A DNA stretch of 7,209 bases from an uncultured Micromonospora sp. (lineage in GTDB: Bacteria > Actinomycetota > Actinomycetes > Mycobacteriales > Micromonosporaceae), in contig CALGAM010000211.1 in NCBI GenBank assembly GCA_937951935.1, forward strand, positions 1 through 7,209. Direction: 5' to 3'. The position numbers were made by a program, and so were the translations under genes. The notes beneath the pieces were generated by a model. It ran no database searches and was not told where the DNA came from. It saw nothing but the letters and a program-made list of their open reading frames with translations. Below, in pieces: positions 1-4,580 of the stretch (position 1 is the first letter of the stretch; every line of letters starts with the position of its first letter).

Positions 1-668
1 GACGGGTCGACGACCTCGATCACCGCCGCGCAGACCTCCAGCGCGTAGTCCAGCTCGGTGCCGGTGTACGACTCGGGTGAGTACTCGTAGTAGATGTCGG
101 TGTCCGGAGTGTGGATCTCGGCGTACTTCTGGCAGAGCCGGGCGCCGGTGGTGGCGATGTCGGTGATGCCGTCCCGGTCGAGGCCGAAGACGACCCGCCG
201 CTGCAGGGTCGAGGTCGAGTTGTAGAAGTGGACGATGGCCCGCCGCGCCCCGCGTAGCGCCTCGAAGGTGCGGTCGATCAGGTGTTCCCGGCACTGGGTC
301 AGCACCTGGATGGTGACGTCGTCCGGGATCATGTCCTGCTCGATGATCTGCCGGACGAACTCGAAGTCGGTCTGGCTGGCCGACGGGAAGCCGACCTCGA
401 TCTCCTTGTAGCCCATCTGCACCAGCAGCTGGAACATCCGCCGCTTGCGCTCCGGCGACATCGGGTCGATCAGCGCCTGGTTGCCGTCGCGGAGGTCGAC
501 GGCGCACCACCGCGGGGCCGCCTCGATCCGCCGGGTCGGCCACTGCCGGTCCGGCAGGTCGACGTCGAACTGCTGGTGGTACGGCCGGTAACGCCAGTAC
601 GGCATCTGGCTGGGTCGCTGGCGGGCTATCGGGTCGACGTGGGTGGTGGTGCCGGCTGGCTCTGACAT
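1..668 (-). CDS. leuA: 2-isopropylmalate synthase, N-terminal 222 codons (partial)
   Basis: LeuA condenses acetyl-CoA with 2-ketoisovalerate, the committed cytosolic step of leucine synthesis. The minus-strand translation from ATG at 668-666 begins MSEPAGTTTHVDP. It contains the metal- and substrate-binding motif LRDGNQAL (residues 59-66), then KEIEVGFPSASQTDF (88-102), VHFYNSTS (146-153) and EYSPESYTGTELDYA (195-209), all hallmarks of the actinobacterial long-form LeuA TIM barrel. The HxH metal site, the linker and the C-terminal leucine-binding domain would lie beyond base 1, so roughly the first third to two fifths of the usual protein is present. The start is supported by GGGAG at 682-678, nine bases upstream; an ATG at 690 is out of frame. 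The frame is intact and no damage is seen. Regulation is probably through the structured leader described separately. Identity is very secure; feedback sensitivity cannot be judged because the regulatory domain is missing. Confidence 0.97.
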   Translation of the reverse strand, partial: MSEPAGTTTHVDPIARQRPSQMPYWRYRPYHQQFDVDLPDRQWPTRRIEAAPRWCAVDLRDGNQALIDPMSPERKRRMFQLLVQMGYKEIEVGFPSASQTDFEFVRQIIEQDMIPDDVTIQVLTQCREHLIDRTFEALRGARRAIVHFYNSTSTLQRRVVFGLDRDGITDIATTGARLCQKYAEIHTPDTDIYYEYSPESYTGTELDYALEVCAAVIEVVDP

Positions 669-677
669 GGTCGGAAA

Positions 678-729
678 CTCCCGTGGTCATGTGGCGGCGC
701 GGTTCGTCGGCGTACCGGGACGGCGACGA
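678..729 (-). promoter_or_regulatory. stem-loop with candidate pseudoknot to the leuA Shine-Dalgarno (LEU-like element)
   Basis: On the leuA mRNA strand TCGTCG (729-724) pairs perfectly with CGACGA (709-704) around a 14-nt loop. The loop contains TCCCG (720-716), which is exactly complementary to CGGGA (683-679), part of the leuA Shine-Dalgarno GGGAG (682-678). Stem plus loop-to-SD pairing makes an H-type pseudoknot that would hide the ribosome binding site. A conserved pseudoknot upstream of leuA, called the LEU element, has been described in most Actinobacteria by comparative analysis (Seliverstov and colleagues, 2005). I assign this region to that element by position and topology, not by matching a consensus. 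Both helices are short (6 and 5 bp) and chance pairing is easy in GC-rich sequence. Confidence 0.5.
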
Positions 730-815
730 CGGCTCGGCGCCGGATCAGCGAGTTGTGGTTGTGGTGACGTGGGTGGCCGCTACGGGGATCGGCCGGTACA
801 GCAGGACGGCGCGCG

Positions 816-884
816 TCAACCCCGCGACGAGGTGCCGGTCCGGTTGGCCTCGTCGCGGCAGCGAAGGAGAAGCGCCTGCCACAT
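816..884 (-). CDS. leuA leader peptide, 22 aa with Leu-Leu-Leu
   Basis: A short minus-strand frame lies 147 nt upstream of leuA on the same transcript. It starts MWQALLLRCRDEA and ends at TGA 818-816. Leu codons 5-7 read CTT CTC CTT (872-864); CTT is normally avoided in such GC-rich genomes, which suits a leader meant to sense charged tRNA-Leu. A weak AGGG (899-896) lies 11 nt before ATG. The product is probably unimportant; what matters would be where the ribosome pauses, because an 11-bp hairpin begins 6 nt after the last Leu codon. Leu-rich leaders before branched-chain genes are an established attenuation design. A different start (ATG at 889) reads another frame without the Leu run and was not chosen. 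No translation evidence exists here, so this is an inference from position, codons and structure. Confidence 0.6.
   Translation of the reverse strand: MWQALLLRCRDEANRTGTSSRG
822..858 (-). promoter_or_regulatory. leader hairpin inside the leucine leader ORF
   Basis: In the leuA mRNA direction CCGCGACGAGG (858-848) is followed by a 15-nt loop and then its exact complement CCTCGTCGCGG (832-822), giving 11 perfect base pairs. The hairpin starts 6 nt after the third consecutive Leu codon and ends 4 nt before the leader stop codon. A ribosome stalled on the Leu codons would be expected to cover the 5' arm, while one finishing the leader would cover the 3' arm. Both arms share short complementarity with the stem just upstream of leuA, so this could be the first hairpin of an attenuator. 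It has no U-tract and lies within the ORF, so it is not itself a terminator. Confidence 0.55.
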
Positions 885-922
885 GACATTCGGCACCCTA
901 CGCGCTCGTGTTCTGATCAGGA

Positions 923-951
923 AGCGTAGTCCGGAATGTGGGAAGTGCCCA
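923..951 (-). promoter_or_regulatory. candidate sigma-70-type promoter for the leuA leader
   Basis: Reading the minus strand, TGGGCA (951-946, four of six matches to TTGACA) is separated by exactly 17 bases from TACGCT (928-923), which fits the actinobacterial TANNNT -10 pattern. Transcription would start near 916, leaving room for the weak AGGG ribosome site of the leader ORF. A second TANNNT, TAGGGT at 900-895, would start the transcript almost at the leader ATG and has no convincing -35, so it is the weaker choice. Confidence 0.4.
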
Positions 952-976
952 GTGAATGGCCCCGGTCGGCGCGCAG

Positions 977-1020
977 GCCCACCCGGCTCACGCCGCTCGG
1001 GCGGTGCGGGGCCGGCGGGC
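977..1020 (-). terminator. candidate terminator downstream of the lipoprotein gene
   Basis: Beginning 47 bases after the lipoprotein stop codon, the minus strand can form an outer helix between GCCCGCCGGC (1020-1011) and GCCGGGTGGGC (987-977). This gives nine pairs interrupted by a small internal loop, and it encloses a CCGC/GCGG hairpin (1004-993) with a four-base loop. There is no U-tract, which is common for actinobacterial terminators. It lies before the proposed leuA promoter, the expected place to insulate the two minus-strand units. The fold was judged by eye. Confidence 0.35.
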
Positions 1021-1066
1021 TCGGACCTCACAGCGGCCCTCACGCGACGGCGCACCCGGGCGGTGA

Positions 1067-1912
1067 TCAGCCCGTCGGGTCGTCCGGGGGCGCGGCCACC
1101 GGCAGCGGAGCCCAGTCGACCGGTGGGCCGGGCAGCGGGATCGTGGCGGGTGCGGGAGCCGGCTCGCCGGCCAGACGGAGGCGGCCGGCGGCGAGCCGGG
1201 CGGCGGTGAGCGTGCCGTCGGGCTCGTAGCAGTAGATGCCGGGGTCCAGCGGTGGGCTGACCGACGCGGAGGTCGAGTCGACCGCGAAGCAGTGCCCGCG
1301 GGCGCCGGCCAGCTCGGCGGTCGAGACCGCGAGCGGTTCCTGGCGGTCGGTGAGCACCTCGGGCCAGTCGGTGAAGAGGTGCTGGAGTCGTGGGTCGAGA
1401 TCGGCGTCGACGGGCTGCCCCGGGTCGGCCACCCGGACACAGCCGACCGATTCGGGGCTCCCGGCCGTGGGAAGCCGGCACTGGTAGAGCCCGTCGCCGT
1501 TCTGCGCCATGGACACGTCGGCCTGACCACCGAGCGCCCCGCCGGGGAGGTCGACCCGCCACGAGCCGTCCACGGCCCGGGTGACCGAGATCGTGCGGTC
1601 CGGGCGGTCGGGCGAGGAGAGGACGTACGTCGCGACCAGCCGGCGGTCCTGCGCGGCGGCGGCGTACGCCGCGAGCAGGTCGCGGGGGGCGGCCGGCGGG
1701 GCCGGGACGAGGGTCGGGGTCGGTGGCGCCACCGGCGCCCCGCTCCCGCACCCGGCGGTCGCCGCCGCCGCGGCGAGCAGGAGCAGGCCGAGCGTGGCCC
1801 GGACCGCCCCGGCGGTACGCCGTCGCCCCGGGCGGTACGCGACACCGGGCACGGGCTGACCGCCGGCCCGCCGTCGGCCGCCGGCGGGGTACGGAGGGCT
1901 GACCGGGCGCAT
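1067..1912 (-). CDS. secreted lipoprotein of unknown function, four-cysteine domain
   Basis: This 281-aa protein was not recognised as a named family. The N-terminus is Arg-rich (residues 1-40), followed by the hydrophobic core LGLLLLAAAAATAG (41-54) and a lipobox ending at Cys55, so the mature protein should be lipid-anchored on the outer face of the membrane. A Pro-rich linker (about 60-76) leads to a globular part with alternating strands and four cysteines (145, 158, 208, 228) that could form two disulfides. Fragments such as DGSWRVDLPGG (115-125) and LDPGIYCYEPDGTLTA (222-237) resemble the strand pattern of LolA/LppX-like lipid-binding lipoproteins, but this is only an impression. The ATG at 1912 has GGGAG at 1926-1922, nine bases away. 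The roughly 40-residue n-region is long for a signal peptide, so a start nearer the core is possible. It is transcribed divergently from lysC, with nothing linking it to amino-acid synthesis except position. Confidence 0.8.
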   Translation of the reverse strand: MRPVSPPYPAGGRRRAGGQPVPGVAYRPGRRRTAGAVRATLGLLLLAAAAATAGCGSGAPVAPPTPTLVPAPPAAPRDLLAAYAAAAQDRRLVATYVLSSPDRPDRTISVTRAVDGSWRVDLPGGALGGQADVSMAQNGDGLYQCRLPTAGSPESVGCVRVADPGQPVDADLDPRLQHLFTDWPEVLTDRQEPLAVSTAELAGARGHCFAVDSTSASVSPPLDPGIYCYEPDGTLTAARLAAGRLRLAGEPAPAPATIPLPGPPVDWAPLPVAAPPDDPTG

Positions 1913-1928
1913 CCCGCCATTCTCCCGG

Positions 1929-1966
1929 CGCGACACCGCGCCACCGGCCAGGCCGGCGCTGTCGCG
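1929..1966 (-). promoter_or_regulatory. nested dyad immediately upstream of the lipoprotein ribosome site
   Basis: CGCGACA (1929-1935) and TGTCGCG (1960-1966) are perfect inverted arms. Nested inside are GCG/CGC (1938-1940/1957-1959) and the 13-base palindrome CCGGCC-A-GGCCGG (1944-1956). On the lipoprotein mRNA the structure ends two bases before the Shine-Dalgarno GGGAG (1926-1922). It could be an operator in DNA or an RNA fold that tunes translation; the sequence does not decide which. Confidence 0.4.
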
Positions 1967-2078
1967 TGTCGTACCGGCTGTCCGGTTCGGGGTCGGGTTC
2001 GGCCCGTCGGCCACGACGCACCGGGGTGGCGCCGGTCGGATGGTGGGAACGTCTCGTCCCGGCGGCGATGTTGGCCGG

Positions 2079-2084
2079 TACCCT
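2079..2084 (+). promoter_or_regulatory. candidate -10 element for lysC-asd
   Basis: TACCCT fits the TANNNT -10 pattern and would place the transcript start near 2091, giving a 5' leader of about 90 nt before lysC. The region at the right distance for a -35 (2055-2061, cgtcccg) matches poorly, so the call rests on one hexamer and its position. Confidence 0.25.
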
Positions 2085-2101
2085 GAGGGAGTCTCACAGA
2101 G

Positions 2102-2127
2102 CGCCGCCGGCCTCGCCACCGGCGGCG
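2102..2127 (+). promoter_or_regulatory. perfect 9-bp hairpin in the lysC 5' leader
   Basis: CGCCGCCGG (2102-2110) and CCGGCGGCG (2119-2127) pair perfectly around an 8-nt loop. The hairpin lies 55 nt before the lysC start and downstream of the candidate promoter, so it would be in the lysC leader RNA. It could be a leader stem or an attenuator, or simply a stable GC stem. No U-run follows, no leader ORF rich in Lys or Thr codons was found, and the sequence does not show the conserved pieces of a lysine riboswitch. Confidence 0.4.
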
Positions 2128-2182
2128 TTGGCACGCTCAGGGGCCGGTACGCGCGCCCGACTCGCGGAAGGAGTGGACCGTC

Positions 2183-3448
2183 GTGGCACTCGTCGTGCAG
2201 AAGTACGGCGGATCCTCGGTTGCCGACGCCGAGCGAATCAAGCGGGTGGCGGAGCGGATCGTCGCGACCCGCAAGGCCGGCCACGACGTGGTCGTCGTGG
2301 TCTCCGCGATGGGGGACACCACCGACGAGCTGCTCGACCTGGCCAGTCAGATCACCCCGCTGCCCCCGGGGCGCGAACTGGACATGCTGCTCACCGCCGG
2401 TGAGCGCATCTCGATGGCGCTGCTCGCGATGGCGATCCACAACCTCGGTTACGAGGCGCGGTCGTACACCGGTTCGCAGGCCGGGGTGCTGACCACCTCG
2501 GCTCACGGCCGGGCACGGATCATCGACGTCACGCCCGGCCGGCTGCGTGGCGCGCTCAACGAGGGCGCCGTGGTGATCGTCGCCGGCTTCCAGGGGGTCG
2601 CCCAGGACACCAAGGACATCACCACGCTGGGCCGGGGTGGCTCGGACACCACCGCCGTGGCGTTGGCCGTGGCGCTCGGCGCGGACGTCTGCGAGATCTA
2701 CACCGACGTGGACGGGGTCTTCACCGCCGATCCGCGGATCGTGTCGAACGCACGACACATCAAGACCATCACCTACGAGGAAATGCTCGAACTGGCCGCC
2801 TGTGGGGCAAAGATCCTGCACCTGCGGAGTGTGGAATATGCCCGGCGGGCGGGGTTGCCGATCCGCGTCCGTTCGTCATACTCGACCAACACCGGAACTC
2901 TGGTCACCGGATCGATGGAGGACCTACCTGTGGAGCAGGCACTGATCACCGGGGTCGCCCACGACCGGAGCGAGGCGAAGATCACGGTCGTCGGCGTTCC
3001 GGACGAGCCGGGGGCGGCGGCCCGGATCTTCGAAACGGTTGCCGCCGCCGAGATCAACCTCGACATGATCGTGCAGAACGTCTCCACGGAGGGCACCGGG
3101 CGCACCGACATCTCGTTCACCCTGCCGAAGGCCGACGGGCCCACGGCGATGGCGGCGCTGGGCAAGGTGCAGGAGCAGGTGAAGTTCAAGAGCCTGCTCT
3201 TCGACGACCACGTCGGGAAGGTCTCCCTCATCGGCGCGGGGATGCGCTCGCACCCCGGCGTGGCGGCGCGCTTCTTCGCGGCGCTGGGCGAGGCCGGAGT
3301 CAACATCGAGATGATCTCGACCTCCGAGATCCGCGTGTCGGTGGTCTGCCGCGACACCGACCTCGACGTGGCGGTCCGGGCCGTGCACGAGGCGTTCGAC
3401 CTGGGCGGCGACGAGGAAGCGGTGGTCTACGCCGGGACCGGGAGGTAG
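2183..3448 (+). CDS. lysC: aspartate kinase, alpha subunit (full length)
   Basis: LysC phosphorylates L-aspartate with ATP, the first step toward lysine, diaminopimelate, threonine and methionine, in the cytosol. The 421-aa product opens with VVQKYGGSSVADAERIK, the ATP-binding KxGG(T/S)S motif at residues 7-12. The kinase core includes TTLGRGGSDTTAVALA and the YTDVDGVFTADPRIV segment. Two tandem ACT regulatory domains follow from about residue 265, with the inhibitor-site stretch DMIVQNVST (294-302) and the ending DEEAVVYAGTGR. The length equals the Corynebacterium glutamicum alpha subunit. Ala279 and Ser301, positions whose substitution relieves lysine/threonine feedback there, are the inhibited-type residues, so the enzyme is probably feedback-regulated; Ser311 replaces the Thr found there. 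The GTG start at 2183 is set by GGAAGGAG (2166-2173), nine bases upstream. asd follows after 7 bases, forming an operon. Confidence 0.97.
   Translation: MALVVQKYGGSSVADAERIKRVAERIVATRKAGHDVVVVVSAMGDTTDELLDLASQITPLPPGRELDMLLTAGERISMALLAMAIHNLGYEARSYTGSQAGVLTTSAHGRARIIDVTPGRLRGALNEGAVVIVAGFQGVAQDTKDITTLGRGGSDTTAVALAVALGADVCEIYTDVDGVFTADPRIVSNARHIKTITYEEMLELAACGAKILHLRSVEYARRAGLPIRVRSSYSTNTGTLVTGSMEDLPVEQALITGVAHDRSEAKITVVGVPDEPGAAARIFETVAAAEINLDMIVQNVSTEGTGRTDISFTLPKADGPTAMAALGKVQEQVKFKSLLFDDHVGKVSLIGAGMRSHPGVAARFFAALGEAGVNIEMISTSEIRVSVVCRDTDLDVAVRAVHEAFDLGGDEEAVVYAGTGR
2930..3448 (+). CDS. lysC: aspartate kinase beta subunit from an internal start
   Basis: Within lysC an in-frame GTG at 2930-2932 (codon 250) is preceded by a textbook Shine-Dalgarno GGAGG (2917-2921) with 8-base spacing. 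Translation from here gives a 172-aa protein starting (V/M)EQALITGV, consisting of the two ACT regulatory domains only. In Corynebacterium and some Bacillus the same gene makes such an alpha2beta2 enzyme, and the C. glutamicum beta subunit is also 172 aa. The beta chain pairs with the ACT domains of alpha and contributes to binding the lysine and threonine inhibitors. An ATG at 2915 (codon 245) overlaps the Shine-Dalgarno, so it would not use it. Expression is inferred from the signal and from family precedent. Confidence 0.8.
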   Translation: MEQALITGVAHDRSEAKITVVGVPDEPGAAARIFETVAAAEINLDMIVQNVSTEGTGRTDISFTLPKADGPTAMAALGKVQEQVKFKSLLFDDHVGKVSLIGAGMRSHPGVAARFFAALGEAGVNIEMISTSEIRVSVVCRDTDLDVAVRAVHEAFDLGGDEEAVVYAGTGR

Positions 3449-3455
3449 CCAGCCG

Positions 3456-4520
3456 ATGGCCGCGCTGCCCACGCTGGCGGTGGTCGGGGCGACCGGCGCT
3501 GTCGGCACGGTCTTGTGTGAGCTGCTCTCGTCGCGCAAGAACGTCTGGGGCCAGATCCGGCTGCTCGCCTCCGCCCGATCGGCCGGACAGAAGCGGATGT
3601 GCCGCGGTGAGGAACTCACCGTCCAGGAGCTGAGCGCCGAGGCGTTCGACGGCGTCGACGTCGCGATGTTCGACGTGCCGGACGAGGTGGCCGCCGAGTG
3701 GGCGCCGGTGGCGGTCTCCCGGGGCGCCGTCGTGGTCGACAACTCCGCCGCCTACCGCGGGGACCGGGACGTGCCGCTGGTGGTGCCGGAGATCAACCCG
3801 GAGCAGGTGCGGAACCGGCCGAAGGGCATCATCGCGAACGCCAACTGCACCACCCTGACGATGATCGTCGCGGTGGCGCCCCTGCACCGCGAGTACGGCC
3901 TCCGGGAACTCGTGCTCGCGTCGTACCAGGCGGTCTCCGGCGCGGGCCAGGCCGGCGTCAACATCCTGTACGACCAGCTGTCGAAGGTCGCCGGCGACCG
4001 GGCGCTGGGCTCCCGCCCCGGCAACGTCCGACAGGCGATCGGAGAGGATCTCGGCCCGTTCCCCGCGCCGATGGCACTCAACGTCGTGCCGTGGGCCGGG
4101 TCACTGTGCGACAACGGCTGGTCGTCCGAGGAACTGAAGCTGCGCAACGAGACGCGCAAGATTCTCGGTCTGCCGGACCTGAAGGTGTCCGCCACCTGCG
4201 TACGGGTGCCGGTGGTGACCGGCCACTCGGTGGCCGTACACGCGGTCTTCGGCACCGAGGTGGACGCGGAGGGCGCCCGGGAGGCGTTGCGCAACGCGCC
4301 CGGCGTGATCCTGGTCGACGACCCGGCGGCGGGCGAGTTCCCGATGCCGATCGACGCGGTGGGGACCGACCCGTGCTGGGTCGGCCGGATCCGGCGGTCG
4401 CTGGACGACCCCCGCGCGCTGGACCTCTTCGTGACCGGTGACAACCTGCGTAAGGGCGCGGCGCTCAACACGGCGCAGATAGGCGAGCTTCTCGCCGCGG
4501 AGATCGCCGGTAGGCGGTGA
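3456..4520 (+). CDS. asd: aspartate-semialdehyde dehydrogenase
   Basis: Asd reduces beta-aspartyl phosphate to aspartate semialdehyde with NADPH, the branch point to diaminopimelate/lysine and to homoserine, in the cytosol. The 354-aa product begins with the dinucleotide-binding loop GATGAVG (residues 11-17). It carries the catalytic Cys131 in NANCTTLTM (128-136), SYQAVSGAGQAG (156-167), and the acid/base His257 in RVPVVTGHSVAVH (250-262). Length and motif order are typical of the family. ATG 3456 has GGGAGG (3440-3445) ending ten bases upstream; this Shine-Dalgarno abuts the lysC stop codon (3446-3448), so translation of the two genes is likely coupled. It consumes the LysC product directly. 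Cys131 and His257 are intact and nothing is odd. Confidence 0.97.
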   Translation: MAALPTLAVVGATGAVGTVLCELLSSRKNVWGQIRLLASARSAGQKRMCRGEELTVQELSAEAFDGVDVAMFDVPDEVAAEWAPVAVSRGAVVVDNSAAYRGDRDVPLVVPEINPEQVRNRPKGIIANANCTTLTMIVAVAPLHREYGLRELVLASYQAVSGAGQAGVNILYDQLSKVAGDRALGSRPGNVRQAIGEDLGPFPAPMALNVVPWAGSLCDNGWSSEELKLRNETRKILGLPDLKVSATCVRVPVVTGHSVAVHAVFGTEVDAEGAREALRNAPGVILVDDPAAGEFPMPIDAVGTDPCWVGRIRRSLDDPRALDLFVTGDNLRKGAALNTAQIGELLAAEIAGRR

Positions 4521-4565
4521 GCGCCGCCGGCGGGCGCGGGCGCGGGTCCGTGACGGCGGCCGCCG
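4521..4565. terminator. GC-rich hairpins between convergent asd and the cyclase gene
   Basis: Directly after the asd stop, GCGCC (4521-4525) pairs with GGCGC (4533-4537) around a 7-nt loop. Further on lies the 12-bp palindrome CGGCGGCCGCCG (4554-4565), next to the 3' end of the opposing cyclase gene. In this 60-bp convergent gap they are the only candidates to stop transcription from both sides. There are no U-tracts, and similar GC dyads arise easily by chance in such DNA. Confidence 0.35.
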
Positions 4566-4580
4566 CGCCGCGGGCGGTGG

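Noticed and set aside
816..2021. Long minus-strand open frame overlapping the lipoprotein gene
   Set aside because: It is a GC-driven shadow: Arg/Pro/Gly-rich low-complexity translation, no ribosome site, and it overlaps a gene with a clear signal peptide. Only its last 23 codons (816-884) are kept, as the leader ORF.
2046..2072. ECF-type promoter GGAAC...GTT upstream of lysC
   Set aside because: The spacing between GGAAC and GTT is 19 bases, outside the usual range, and the -10 lacks the flanking C, so it is not better than chance.
2091..2182. Lysine riboswitch in the lysC leader
   Set aside because: The leader is only about 90 nt and lacks the conserved multi-stem L-box elements.
1067..2821. 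Extending the lipoprotein gene upstream to 2821
   Set aside because: The extension runs antisense through the secure lysC gene, has no signal-peptide logic, and the start at 1912 has a good Shine-Dalgarno.
2924..3887. Antisense open frames opposite lysC and asd
   Set aside because: They mirror the codon bias of the real genes, contain no recognisable motif and have no start signals.
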